The position numbers and the translations under genes were made by a program. Shown here piece by piece: positions 12,801 to 25,200 of a DNA stretch of 64,000 bases; position 1 is the first letter of the stretch; each line of letters begins with the position of its first letter. The DNA lies in the NCBI GenBank assembly GCA_949752735.1, contig OX457036.1:95240198-95304197 (forward strand), read 5' to 3'. Source of the stretch: Lumbricus terrestris. Lineage: Eukaryota > Annelida > Clitellata > Crassiclitellata > Lumbricidae. The notes beneath the pieces are model-generated. The model saw nothing but the letters and a program-made list of their open reading frames with translations, had not been told where the DNA came from and did no database searches.

Positions 12801-15316
12801 GGGCATATTTTATTACCAAAAGGAACATAAAAAGTCGAGAGCACCAAAAAAATTCGATATTTTATTTTTTTGAATCACCCTAATATGTTATGTTAGTAGT
12901 ATCATCAGAATAGGAATTGCAAATAGGCCTACAATGCCATGTCAAACTATTTTGAACCGAGAAGCACAAACGATACAAAATGAATCCCAAAATTGGCTAT
13001 AGGCCTATTCTCTGTAATCGTTTTAGTCTGCAAAATTTAAAGTGAGAAACTCTACACGTTGTTTGTAGGAGTTGGAAACGTTGGCTATGATGGGAATTAC
13101 AAGAAATACCACAAACTGTCTCTGTCTATTCTGAGAGAGTTCGGTTTTGGCATTCGGCAAATAATGGAAGAGAGAATTTCCATGGAAGTTAGGGAAATTA
13201 TTGACTACATCAATACAAAGAACGGTCGACCATTTGATCCTCAAGAAATGTTTCTTCAAGCATCAGCAAATGTTGGCCTCAGCATTTTGTTCAGTAAAAG
13301 AGATCCTTATGATGAGGGGCTGAGCAAGTTTTGTAAGCATGCGATTCAGACCGTTGATAATGCAGAAATGGTGGTAGAGCTTTTTCCTTGGGTTCGATTC
13401 GTTCCACCTTTCAGCAGTCGGTTGAAAAAAACCATAGCAATGAGTGCAGAACTGATGGAAAATTTGGAACAACTCGTGAGGAGCATCAAAGCCGGTGAAA
13501 CTGATGAGTGTTTTGTGTCCAGATATATTGAAAAGGAGGGACCAAATTATGATCACGAGCAACTGATGTTCACTTTGAGAGACCTGGCACTTGGAGCTAC
13601 AGACACAACTGCAAACACTCTCCTCTGGACTTTCCTATTTCTCGCCAACAACCAGTCAGTCCAGAAATGTCTTCAGAAGAACATTGACGAGGCAGTCCCA
13701 AGAAATAGGCTTCCAGCATTTGAGGATAAATCAAAACTTCCGTATCTGGAAGCCACCATCTTAGAGTTGATGCGTCTGAGGACTTTGGTTCCATTGGCCG
13801 TTCCACATCGAACCCTAAACGACAGCGAGCTATCCGGCTATTTCATCCCGGCTGGACTTACAGTGAGTTTGGTGATTTTACGTTTTTCTCAGTAGCAATT
13901 CAGGAAAATTCGATCATCTGGCAAACGTTCAAAATTCTTGATGTAAATCTTTTAGATATAGGCCTATCTATGCAGGTAATTATGAGCGACTTTGATTGAA
14001 TTTCTAACCGAGAGGCTACAGGAGATGAATACATTTCGAGTTTCTTACACATAAAAATCACATTAAATATGATCTCTGAGCAGTTGTGGGTTTAGAGAAC
14101 ACCACTCGCCTGCTCTGTATGGGCACATAGTCGTATATCTCTTCGTAACTTTTCTATCAACATCGATAAAATATGCAATCATTCAAAACTAGTGGAAGAT
14201 ATCGATTTACTGTTTCCACTAATTTATTCTTGAACATCAAATTCGTCGTGATCTTTGTTTCTTCAGCAGCATTTTTGTCGCAGATGTCATTGTTTCCCAA
14301 CAGGTGTTTCCAAATATCTATGCTGCCCACATGGACCCAAAAACATGGTCGGACCCAGATGTTTTCCGGCCGGAACGATTTTTGGACAAAGACAACAACA
14401 TCATCAACAGAGAAAAATCCATTGCCTTTTCTATGGGTATGCTTATGCTGTCAAGTTGGAATGGATAATCAAGCCAATCCCGATAAATACCAATTTCATT
14501 CTATAAACCTCTATCCAGTAACTTTCGGTTGCAGACAAGATCTGCCTCTAAGTCTGTGCAAGGTTTAGCCTATAATTGATGTTGCTCCATAGTATCTTTA
14601 TTTAAAAAGAGCACTGCTATGAAACTGGTAGCCTATTACAATTTATCAGTAAATACGGAATCGAGATTGGGGAAACCGGTCACCGCCAGAATGTCTTAAT
14701 TTTATAAAGACTGAGCGCTTATGGCCATTTCATACATATCAAAAAAGAAACAAATATAATAAACAAATATAATAAAACGAAAAAACTGTTGCGTGAAAAA
14801 TGTACTTTTAGCTGTCAGTAATCCTTCTATAATATGCAACATTTGCCTCGTGTCTTCTTATGAGACTCTATAATAGGCAGTCGCGTCATTGAATACACCT
14901 GTGGTTGTAGACTCTGTAGAGTCTCAGAGTCTTCTTCTTGCATAACCGAGACTGTTGATTCACAAAATTTCAATTGTAAATTTAGTTGCATCAATAGCAA
15001 GTGTTACAAGCATCAAACGACGTCGCGTCAAAAGAAAGGCACAATCATATCAATATTCCCATGAACAGCTTCTAACATAGGCTACCTCACTTTCGCAATA
15101 TGCTGATATGCCTGTGTAAATTATGTTGTAGGACGTAGATCTTGTCTCGGAGAAGTGTTAGCCCGCCAGGAGCTCATCCAGTTTATATCTGGAATCGTAC
15201 AGAACTTCACTATTCTACCAGCGGAAGACAACCAACGCATTGATGAAACGGAAGTAACAACGGTCATTACGAAGGCGAAGAATTACAAAGTGCGCATGAT
15301 TCCAAGAAGTGAATAA
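8194..15316 (+). CDS. Cytochrome P450, CYP2-clan-like (gene A), 5 exons
   Basis: Exons are 8194..8426, 9438..9559, 13069..13862, 14304..14436 and 15132..15316, all with GT-AG borders and phases 2, 1, 0, 1; the product is 488 aa. It has a hydrophobic anchor (about residues 5-22), a basic stretch, then the Pro-rich hinge PNPPSIPSLPFVGSLP. The LREFGFG block marks the CYP2 group. The I-helix is LGATDTTANT (catalytic Thr about 298), the K-helix ExxR is ELMR (351-354), PERF is FRPERFLD, and the haem loop FSMGRRSCLG is split by intron 4, with ligand Cys432. The start at 8194 aligns with the other four genes; an upstream in-frame ATG at 8149 would add 15 residues before the anchor. Helix C has YKKYHK where CYP2 proteins usually have WxxxRR. 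It is the most divergent of the five. A microsomal monooxygenase is expected; the substrate is unknown. Confidence 0.93.
8694..8906 (+). mobile_element. tRNA-derived SINE (family 1) in intron 1 of gene A
   Basis: The head GGGCGCGGTGGTGTAGTGG resembles a tRNA A box and GGTTCGAATCC is a standard B box. The body follows, with CGTGAAACTCCG, GGGAGCGCCTCTGAGT and GGGGCGCTATAACAAGTGCA. The same body lies inverted at about 53414-53632. Confidence 0.75.
8909..9186 (-). pseudogene. LINE ORF remnant (C-terminal half)
   Basis: The minus-strand translation includes RDSIHWLPIRMRLPFNV, matching the LESLHWLPVxxRIxFK segment near the C terminus of CR1/L2-type ORF2. The following residues fit only loosely. 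It is a short decayed piece inside intron 1 of gene A. Confidence 0.55.
9660..9832 (+). repeat. (TC)n / (TCTG)n microsatellite
   Basis: A pyrimidine-rich CTCTGTCT array ends in a pure (TC)n run at about 9795-9829, in intron 2 of gene A. Confidence 0.9.
10028..10092 (+). repeat. (TATTG)n microsatellite
   Basis: Imperfect pentamer repeat of TATTG/TGTTG units in intron 2 of gene A. A related run is at about 7018-7044. Confidence 0.9.
10647..12882. mobile_element. DNA transposon with 9-bp target duplication (Mutator-like candidate)
   Basis: The termini TAGGGTGATTCAA and TTGAATCACCCTA are perfect inverted repeats. They are flanked by identical ATATGTTAT at 10638-10646 and 12883-12891. A 9-bp duplication is typical of Mutator-like elements and not of hAT (8 bp) or Tc1/mariner (TA). 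The 2.2-kb interior is AT-rich and has no long open frame that I can match to a transposase, so it is probably non-autonomous or heavily decayed. It lies in intron 2 of gene A. Confidence 0.7.
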
Positions 15317-16523
15317 GATTGCAGACAGAAGAATCTTCAATTCTCATGAAATTGTAGTGCTCTTAATATTTACCCTTAGATGGAATCAAGTTTTTGTAAA
15401 TAACCAGGAGTTGAAGACGATTTTCATTGTTAGTTTTATCTATAATTGCTTAATTTTCGACTGCACGAGATATAGAGTATTGGAATATTTGCATTTTAGC
15501 ATGCCAGTGTTAATTCGTAGTCTTTTTTAAGTGTTGATTTTATTTATGCAGCGCGATGGATTCTCTCTGAATTAAAATTTATGTGGATCGAGACAGACTA
15601 GGACTAAATGTAATCTGCATGAACAGTTGAAAATTTTTGCAAGACAATGTCACAATTTAGTGTCTATGCATGATGCTGGCTATCTAGGCTTATAGCAGTT
15701 TTGATTTTGTTGGGATAGTTCACTGTGCACTGCTCTTGATTATTTACATTTTATACCGATATAGCCTACTGCAACGCCTTTACTAATGTTTTGACATTTT
15801 TTAATTGCAAGTGAAACTTTATAGGATGTTTCGAATTTGTACAGTAGAGAAATTTCTGTTGAAAGAAAATAGTTTCAAAGGCGAAATTCTCGACTATTCT
15901 TTCTGGTGTTCGGTTTAGGCTTGTGAAAATTATTAAGATGATCCCAGGCCTGACCCCAGCGGCCATGTGAACCGAACAATCTGTGACCCAAATGTATTGT
16001 TCAGCATTTGTTTAATAGGCAATAGTGATATCAATACAACGGGAATCAAAGCTTCAACAAAGTAACTCATTCCCTCTTGGTCGTGCAAGTCGACCTTTGA
16101 GCTCCCCACAAATTGTAAAGCATAGGCTACCATGCAAACGTAAAGAAACTAATCAACACTTTTATTTAGACCTATCTAAAGAGGCGGATAGAACAAAACA
16201 AGCCCGTTTGGCGTTTGCTGAAACCGCAAATTAGACAGCAGGTCCTTTGAGTTTAATTTTAGACTGGCCCTTTGAAATTTGTTTACGATGATGATCAGGC
16301 TCATCTCAGCCACATCTAATATGCCTATTGATAGAGTGCAGACTATCTTTGAGCTCCATAACGCTGTGTCTTGATTGCTAATTAATTTTTTATCTAGTGG
16401 TGTAACTAAATTATCGTGCTCACCACTATAAGTAGGTTATCCACACTATAAGTGCACATTTAATGTGTTTCCATTTAACCGCTGTAATGTAGTACATGTT
16501 GGTGCATAGATGATGGTCGTGTG
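15317..16523. other. Intergenic region between convergent genes A and B, left part
   Basis: It holds the 3' flank of gene A. I found no conserved coding sequence, and the short open frames lack family signatures. Confidence 0.5.
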
Positions 16524-17578
16524 CTAAAGAGGGTCGGGAAATGGATGGTGGAGGATCAGATGAGACGGGTAAGAGTTCTTGAAAAGGAGTGTCTTAAGTT
16601 TCGAATAAGAAGCCCGAGGTGTGATGGATAGAGGAGCCTGATGAAGGTGATGGTGTGTGATTAGTAATGATGGTGGAGGGACTGAAAAGGATCGGAATTC
16701 AGGAGGCAGTTCATTCCAAAGGCGTGGTGCTGAGTTGGATATGGCTCGGTTGAAGAACTTGAGATGACTTGTGACCGGCGGTCGAGAAAGTGTCAGGCAG
16801 GCGGATGATCGGGTAGAGCGGGTAGGTTGGATGGTGAAGAGTTCGCGAAGATAACTTGGCTGAGAGCATTGCAAGGAGTTGTAGGTTAAGGAGAGAACTT
16901 TGAAGTGGATTCGCTCTGGGATTTTCAACCAGTGAAGTGATTTGAGGATGGGGTGATGTGATGATGTCTGGGTGTTCTGGTGACGGCTCTAGCTAGAGAA
17001 TTTTGAATGAGTTGGAGGCGCTTAAGTTGTGAAGAGTCAAGGTTTAAGAACAGGGAATTGCAATAGTCAAGTTTTGAGTGGACGATGGACGTCGCAATGG
17101 TGGAAGCAGTTTTGAAATCGAGCATAGGTCGGATGCGACGGAGGTCCCGGATGTGCATGAAGCAGGAGCGCGATAGGTTAGAGATGTGGTTAGAGAAGGA
17201 GAGTTGCGAATCAAACATTACACCAAGATTGCGGACAGGAGCATGTGGGTGGCTTGTGTGTCGGTGTGCTTTTTTCTGCGCTGCTTTGTGAACATGGTTA
17301 ACAGGAACTGGTTCTTGGTCAGGAATCGTGCTTAGAGAAAGAAAATGCTGTATGAGAATTGTACACAAAAATAACCGTGGTATCAGACTTTGATCCTCGT
17401 GTAGTTTGGGTGAGCAAAGAAGTGTTTTACTGTGGTCTGTTGAGAATGACTGGGTGTTGAACCTCCTATAGCACCCTGGCAATTCGCACTCTGGTAGAAT
17501 GTGGTTTATGAAACGACCGGCATAATTATACTGTGGTATTAAGATAACAGTTGTCAGAGTTTGAGGCGTTGTATTCAT
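16524..17578 (-). pseudogene. LINE ORF2 C-terminal fragment, frameshifted
   Basis: Two minus-strand frames join into one LINE segment. The upstream one has VRNLGVMFDSQLSFSNHISN, then SKLDYCNSL. The downstream one has ILKSLHWLKIPERIHFKVLS, SQPSYLRELF and RAISNSAPRLWNELP. These are standard post-catalytic and C-terminal phrases of L2/CR1-type reverse transcriptases. The frame changes by one base near a C run at about 16950, so the copy is broken. The endonuclease and RT catalytic core are absent, which fits 5' truncation. Confidence 0.85.
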
Positions 17579-17621
17579 TACTGTGAATCAACTTGCTTTG
17601 TTTCCTGGGATGAAGAAATCA

Positions 17622-17664
17622 ACAAACAAAATAAATAAAATAAACAAAATAAACATAAGAGACA
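17622..17664 (+). repeat. A-rich (AAACAAAATAAAT)n simple repeat
   Basis: Imperfect AAATAAAC/AAATAAAT repeat next to the LINE fragment. Confidence 0.75.
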
Positions 17665-17860
17665 AAGTCACTTGAAACGTGTTGATTCATTCAAGACACA
17701 TTTCTATCCTTGTTTTAAGGCAAATCTGTTTTCCGAATTCTGTCATGATACTTCATGTTCGATCATTCATAAGCAAACATAGCACGAATCTAATGCAAGC
17801 GGAATGTCATCTCTGATAGCAGCATGCAAACAGAAGACAGTTCGCAACTATCCAGATGTA

Positions 17861-19017
17861 CAGGGTGCGCCAAAAAAGACCCCCTAGGTTTTTTGCCAAT
17901 ATCTTGACCAAAAGTAAGAATTTCCACATGAAATTTTACAGGCTTATAGACAATTCATATTTACACATTATGGCCAAATTTCAGCAAAATATTTCAAACA
18001 GAACAAAAGTTGCATCACTTTTAGTGAGGTCACCCACCGTTTTTTGACGATTCAAAAACAAAACGCAAAAAAATTAGATTTTGTGCCAATATCATGTCCA
18101 AAAGTAAGAATTTCGAAATGAAATATTTTACAGGCTTAAAGACAATTCATATCTGCACATGGGGGTCAGATTTCATAAAAATATTTCAAACAGAACAAAA
18201 GTTATAGCAGTTTTAGTGAGGTCACCCACCTTTTGACGATTCAAAAACGAAACACAACAAAAAGTAACAAAAACACGATTTTATTAAGTCTCATCTCAAA
18301 TAACTGTTGTCAAAGGAACTCGGTTGTGCTTCACAACTTGTGTTCAATGTGCCCAACACCAGTGCCAAAACTTCTGTTGAGTCTCTTTGCATAGTTCTTG
18401 ATGGACCTGCTGATTAATCTGACAGATTCCTTATTTACCAATTTGATTGTCATCTTGCTAAGTGACTTCTCAGTGACGCGCAGCTTAGCTGGTACCCTGT
18501 TTCTTCCTTAAATAGTAATAACAATGAACATCTGTCAATATCAAGGCTATTTGATGACAATTATTTGAGATGAGAAAAAAATCGCGTTTTATTATTTTTT
18601 TCCGTTTCATTTTTGAATCGTAAAAAAACGGTGGGTGACCTCCCTAAAAGTGGTACAACTTTTGCTCTGTTTGAAATATTTTGATGGAATTTGACCATCA
18701 TGTGCAGATATGAATTGTCTTTAAGCCTGTAAAATTTCATTTCAATATTCTTACTTTTGGCCAAGATATTGACAAGAATATTTAGATTTGTTTTAAAAAC
18801 TTTTTTGTTGCGTCGCGTTTTTGAATTGTCAAAAAACGGTGGGTGGCCTCACTAAAAGTGGTGTAACTTTTGTTGTGTTAGAAATATTTTGATGAAATCT
18901 GGCCATCATGTGTAAATATGAATTGTCTATAAGCCTGCAAAATTTCATTCCGAAATTCTGACTTTTGGAAAAAATATTGGCAAAAACCCTATGGGGGTCT
19001 TTTTTGGGCGCACCCTG
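17861..19017. mobile_element. Mariner-like element with long, internally duplicated TIRs
   Basis: The ends CAGGGTGCGCCAAAAAAGAC and GTCTTTTTTGGGCGCACCCTG sit next to TA on both sides. Each arm is roughly 420-450 bp and contains two tandem copies of a unit of about 186 bp, recognisable by GCCAATATC, AAAAGTAAGAATTTC, ACAGGCTTA and GAGGTCACCCACC. The central 270 bp encodes on the minus strand a short tail (LRVTEKSLSKMTIKLVN, then GTGVGHIEHKL) that resembles the C-terminal end of IS630/Tc1/mariner transposases. It is probably a deletion derivative. Confidence 0.75.
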
Positions 19018-19293
19018 TAGATTTGTCCGATAAAGGACGTGAGCTATGGGCCTACAGTTCTTACGTTAAGCTAACATAGGCCTATAATATTTATTAGTCT
19101 TGCAGTTCTTGAGTTAAACTGACTCAGTCCCTGCCTTGAAGAAATTCAATTCTTGCGCTAAACTAACGCGAGCACGAATTGGTAGGCCTCTAGAAAACAT
19201 AATGTTAAGTAGCCTACTTATGAGTATTACTACATGTATGTAGCAGAACTTAAAGGCGACAAATTCATTGCGCAATTACGTGTAGCTTTCAAA

Positions 19294-22200
19294 TCAGATT
19301 TCTCGCCGAGTCATCCGGATTTTAAACGGTCGTGGTTTCGTGGTCATTTCGACAACCGGAGTGTCGTCAATCTGCTGCCCGTCTTCTCCAGGTTGAATGT
19401 GGAATTTCTGTATCCAACCAGCAATGAACAGGAAAATCTCCTGACGAGCCAAGATTTCTCCGAGACATGACCTACGACCTGAAAAGCGTATAAATCCGGA
19501 TCGAATGTAAATTGAGGAAGACAAGGCTGCTGAAACACTCTTTCCTCACAGTACGTAGTACCAAAATAAGCTCTGCTAACAATGCTCTTCTTCAGTCAAT
19601 TCCACCTTCTACATTCATGTCGAACCAGTTGTGTCTTTCTCGCTCAACACCAATCATTTTGCTGCATCTCTGTAATGAGAGTGTGATAGAATAGGAACTT
19701 GGACAATAAAGCTAAATTGCTCTAGTCTTAACTAATATGCCTTTCATATTTTGACTTCGCATTATCTGTTGATTACAAGGAAATCGAGATTTACCCAATG
19801 AGAACGCAATGACTCCATCTCTGCCAATGATTTTGTTGTCTCCGTCTAGAAATCGTTCCGGTCGAAAGACTTGCGGATCTTTCCAGACCTTTGGGTCCAT
19901 GTGAGCAGCATACAGATTTACGAACACCTTAAACAGAGCAACGGACTAAAGATCGACTTCATTCGTGAGGTCCGCTGATGAACTTGGTCAAGTTCCGAGC
20001 TTATTCCCACATTCCACATTACCACTGACGGTAATTTGGCTTCGTTCAATAAGTTGCGAGAACTTGGTCAAGCTCCGAACTTATTCCCACATTCGGATGC
20101 CTCACATAAGCTAACGAAAGTATTACACATCATGATGACATCAATAATAACTTCATTAAAATTGTATATTTGATTAAATATAATTTTTCAGATCGAGTTC
20201 CATTCTAATCTCAAAATCATTTGATCCATCCAAATTATGAATGAAACGTTTTCAACTTGCATCATGCTGATCGTCAACATAGATAATCTTAACTTAGGCT
20301 TACTTTAGTCCCGGTTGGTACGAAGTAACCACAAATTTCTGAGTCGCTCAGTGTTAGGTGAGGAGCCGCAAGTGGTGCAAGAGTTCTAACGCGCAAGATC
20401 TCAAGAATTGTGGCTTCGACAAACGGAAGCTTTGCCTGATCATCGAGACATGGAAGTCTGTGTCTTGGAACCTCTTCATCAATCTCCTTCCGCAGACGTT
20501 CCTGGGTCCCAGGATTATTAGCGATGAACATCAGCGACCATAACAGAGTTGCCGAAGTCGTTTCATATCCAGTGGTAATCAGATCCCTTGCGGTGAAGAC
20601 AAGTTGTTCCTTATCGTAATTGGAACCAATCTGAGCCAAGTATCGAGACACGAAACAATCGACTTTGCAATTCTTCCTAATATTCTCAATATCTTCGTCA
20701 AGAATTTGATTAACTCTGACTACATTGTCCACACAGATTTTTGCTTTCCTTCTGAAGTATGGGATCAGGTTTAGCAAGGCAGGGGCAACGTCCATTGCGG
20801 GAGTGATGTTTTGAATAAATTCTATGATAAGCCTAAGAATCTCATCCAATCCGTTCGTCAGGTTTTCTCGTTTTCCAAACATAATATTTTTTATGATGTT
20901 ATATGCACAAAGCAATACAAGTTCATTCGGATTAAACGGCTTTCCATTCTTAGCGCTTATGGCGGAATTCATCGCCTCAAATTCTTCTGAAATTCTTGTT
21001 TCCATCAGACGATTCGAACCGAATCCGAATTCTCGCAAGATAGACAAAGAGAGTTTGTGGTAGTGCTTAAAGTCGGCAGAGAAATTTTTGGCTGTGATTC
21101 CTGCAGAAGAAGGCAAACCAGTTTGATTGTTCATTCAAGTCTAATAGGCCTATAGACAACTATTATAATAATTGGTAAGCATATTTTAGAAAGCTGGTGT
21201 TCGAGAAATTGATATGTGTTATTGAAATGTCATCGTACAGCACTTTATTGACATGTTAATACTTAATACTTAATATCACACAGCAACCTGGGTGAGGTAG
21301 GAATTGTAGAATGGCGAGTCTTGACGACCTGTCTCATTATTACTGCCATGCGTTTATCAGCGGTGCTTGCTTATTAGCACTGCCAAGTTCCAACGTTCCT
21401 GCCCTCTGCTTTTGTGGGATGGACTCACAATTCCATACGGAACCTGAATAGCTCCATGGACATTCTGACAGATTAAAGGCGTGCTCTTGCGATTGATGGA
21501 TCATTTGAATCATTTCATGAGGTAGACTTTAACGTTCCCGGCAAATCTAGTGTCTTGTAAAGTTATAATCATTGAACGGCTCCTGAGCGGCAGTTATAAT
21601 CAGGCCCGCCGAGAGGGGGGGTCAGGGGGGGCAAATGCCCAGGGGCCCGGCGACTTTTAGGGGCCCGGAGGGGGCCCGGGCTACGGTGATTAGGCTATAT
21701 ATGTTTCATATGTTGATTACGGGCGGCGGGCCCAACCTATAAGCTTAATCACTCATAATTATTACTTAGCTTATTGCTTGTGATTTATGTTGTTTCAAAT
21801 AGAGCCTAATAGGCTGGTAGTATTATAGTAGCCTAGTACTGTTACACTACTACAATTATTTAAGTTTCAAGCAGCTGTCCATTACCTTAGTTATCAGTGT
21901 TTTGCCAAAGAACACGCTCACTTACGTCTCAGAACGTAACGTTCTTTTGCTAAATTATGCGTGGTCAGATTTCAATCAATGAACAAAAATCCAAATCATA
22001 AATTTCTCTCGCAACGATGGAATATTTTATAAACACAACTCTGGAGCACAGAGACAAAAAGAAAAAGCTAATAAGTTTGAAAAGGCAAAAGTTGGTAAGC
22101 TTATACAGTCGCACACTATTTCAATTCAGAATCTCAAAAGAAGGCAATCAGAGCCAGTAATTAGGCCTGCCTACTCATACATCGGTTGGTTCTATAGTGA

Positions 22201-25200
22201 ATTAAACATGCCTGCATGATGATCCTATACACTGAACGGATGAAAATGAAGTTTGTGGTGTTAATAGGTCTATCTTAATTCCAAATGAAGACGTTATAAA
22301 TAAGAATTAAGAAAATTCTGAAATTATGGAAACTGTAAAGAGGCATTGTTTTGATGTTGGCACTCTGCCGACAGAGCCCGCGCGTTTAGGCCTGTACATA
22401 AACGATTGAGACGATATAGGCTGCTAGAGGCTAATGCTGAGCATAAACGGTCCTCCAAGACATTCGGACAATTTTCCAGGCGATGAAAAAGAGCATTTCC
22501 GAAGTGCATTTTTTAGGTTCGCAGACAAAGATGGAGAACTATATAGGCCTACCAGTTTATTATAAAAGATATTGTTGCAGTTAAATCCAGAAAAGTTGCT
22601 TGTTGACTAGCCCTACGGCCCCTACCATATTATTTGAAAATTAAATTATTAACATTAAGAACTGATTAAAATCATAAAATTTATTAAATAAAAATAACAA
22701 TAGTGTGGGCATGATTCCCCATGAATGCACGCTGATGCTTACATTTAATGTAGCCTAAGCATCAGCATATAGATCTACATTCATACCCACACGTACTAGG
22801 CCCTATTGTTATTTTTATTTGTTTTGTGTAAATTTGCTCAATAAGTCTAAACATAGTTTGGGGCCCGTAACTGCTCAGCCCAGGGGCCCGAAATTTCTGT
22901 CGGCGGGCCTGGTTATAATCCGATAGACGCTATAATTATAAATCTATGGACGCAATGCAGCAATGTTTACATGTTCTAAGAAAGATTAGTGCATATCCTA
23001 CAATGGGTATGATGTACTATTCTTTCTTAGAACATGTAAACATTGCTGCATTGGTTTGCTATCAGTACCAAGCAACGAGCGTCCGAAGCCTTAAAAGTAG
23101 CGGCTGTTATATGATGGGCTTTTTGCCTTATCCTTATCAAGAGACAGTAGGTATGATATTTTGCATGAGCTGTAGGCTATTATTTGGTAAATTACATGTA
23201 CGAGGGTTTTGCTTACATTATGAACAGATTACTTACTAATTTATTGGCGCGAATTAACACGACTCGTGCACTCCAACAATAAAATGATCTTTATACTTGA
23301 AATAATAGTCCTACATTACTTCGCATCGAGTTGATGTTTTTCTGCCTGTCTTTAAAACTTGTTATTGGCATAGGATAAAAATTGCTTATTTTGAAATTGC
23401 TTATTTTAATCTGCAAAAGCCTTTAATGCAAATATCGTTAGATATCTATTTGCAATAATCGCTTGCAACATACAATATCAAAGTAGGGCTCTTGGGCTAC
23501 CTTTTCCATCTTTGTTAGTGATTGTTTCTAAGTAGAAATGTTCCCTTCCTGCGAAGCATGCTGAATTTTTCACCAAGGCTTCTTCAATGACCTCCCTGCT
23601 GTTCAGTGTAAGACATAATCTAAAAGCAAGCCAGGATTCATTCGTTTATTGTCAAAAGCTGCAGTTACGTCGCCTCTATGTCTGCATCAAAAACATTGTA
23701 AAAACAACTGGCGAATTAAGCCCGCATATAATTTGTTGAGGTTTGTAAAAAGACAGCATTTGAAGACGTCAGACATTTTGTAAATAAATCTTCGCATGAA
23801 GCCCGTTAACATGTGCTAAGTAAACCGTTAAGATGTGCTGAGTAAGCTCAAAAATCTTGAGTGACATCCAGGGCCGGATTAAGGCATGTTCGACATGTTC
23901 GGCCGAACAGGGCTCCCACACATGCAATAAGATTTTTTTTCATCATTGCTAATTACAATAGTAAACTGAGCTCAAAATATATGAAAAATTGTCAAATTAT
24001 TCAAAAACTAGTGACTTTAGCATTATGCAACTTTGAACATGTGGAGCCCTTATTGCGGTTTTCATTGCCAGGCAGATTGATCTTAAAATCTGTCAGAAAT
24101 GCTACTAAGAGTTATATTAGTTATACGTTTTATGCTTATTTAAACACTTAATACATCACCTGATCGGAACTATTGTGCTATGCTACGCTTTATGAGGTGG
24201 CATGATAATAACATTGAGTAGGCCTACATGCAGTACGCGCTCTATTTTTACGAATTCAATCAATCTCCTAAATTTATATAGATCCCCTTCAGATTTTTAC
24301 TCGAAGGCGCTCCCAACGCAGGCGTTGTCAAAAAGAAATACCTTAAGAAGACGAAAGTCACGGGAAGAGAGAGAGCCACGGGAAGGCTATTCAAGATAGC
24401 TGTGCCCACTACCGAGAATGCTCGTCGTTGCATGGTCACAATACTCGAAAAAAGAACAAGGAATTCTCCACGAGCAGCTGAGTGCAGTGAACGGCTGTCT
24501 AGAGAGACATAGGCCTACACCGGGGTGAAAGCTCACATAGATCTAAGCAGGATGGAGCTTGAGCCAGGGTCTACTACTGGCATAACCGCGAAAATATATT
24601 TTAGTTTGTAAACAGTGTGGGGGCCATGCACTGCACAGCAGGGCAAATCAGGCCATATGCCCTGGTAAGAACCATTTGCCCAGGCCGTTATTCTGCCGCA
24701 GGTCTACCCGAAATTTTCATAGCCAAGAATTTATTTGGGGCAAAAAATCGCTTCTGCACTGTTTGCTTATACGAGTGCTGTGCGCTGGTCACTAGAATGA
24801 CTGACCATGAATCACTTTAATATTCTTAAACCGTAAAAGATATATCAGTTGTTTAACACTATTAAAAGACCTGTTGATAATGTTAAAAATAATATAAGTA
24901 ATGAATTAATATTAGACGAATGTTGATTCGTTGAATAGAACACGTTTTGTGAGTCATTTTGTCGTGCTGCTGTAAGGTTTGGGCCCCCACAGTTTTACCG
25001 AACAGGGCCCCCACATTTGTTAATCCGGCCCTGGTGACATCGTCTAGCAATAGGTGTACAGGCCTATTAGACCTATAGACAATGATTTGTTCAATTTTTT
25101 TGCAAGAAAATAAACGTTGTTAACTTTAGCAAACTGAAATGATTGTCGATGCGGTAGGCCTAATATCGAATTAGGGATGCGTCAGTAGCAATGCTTCGAC

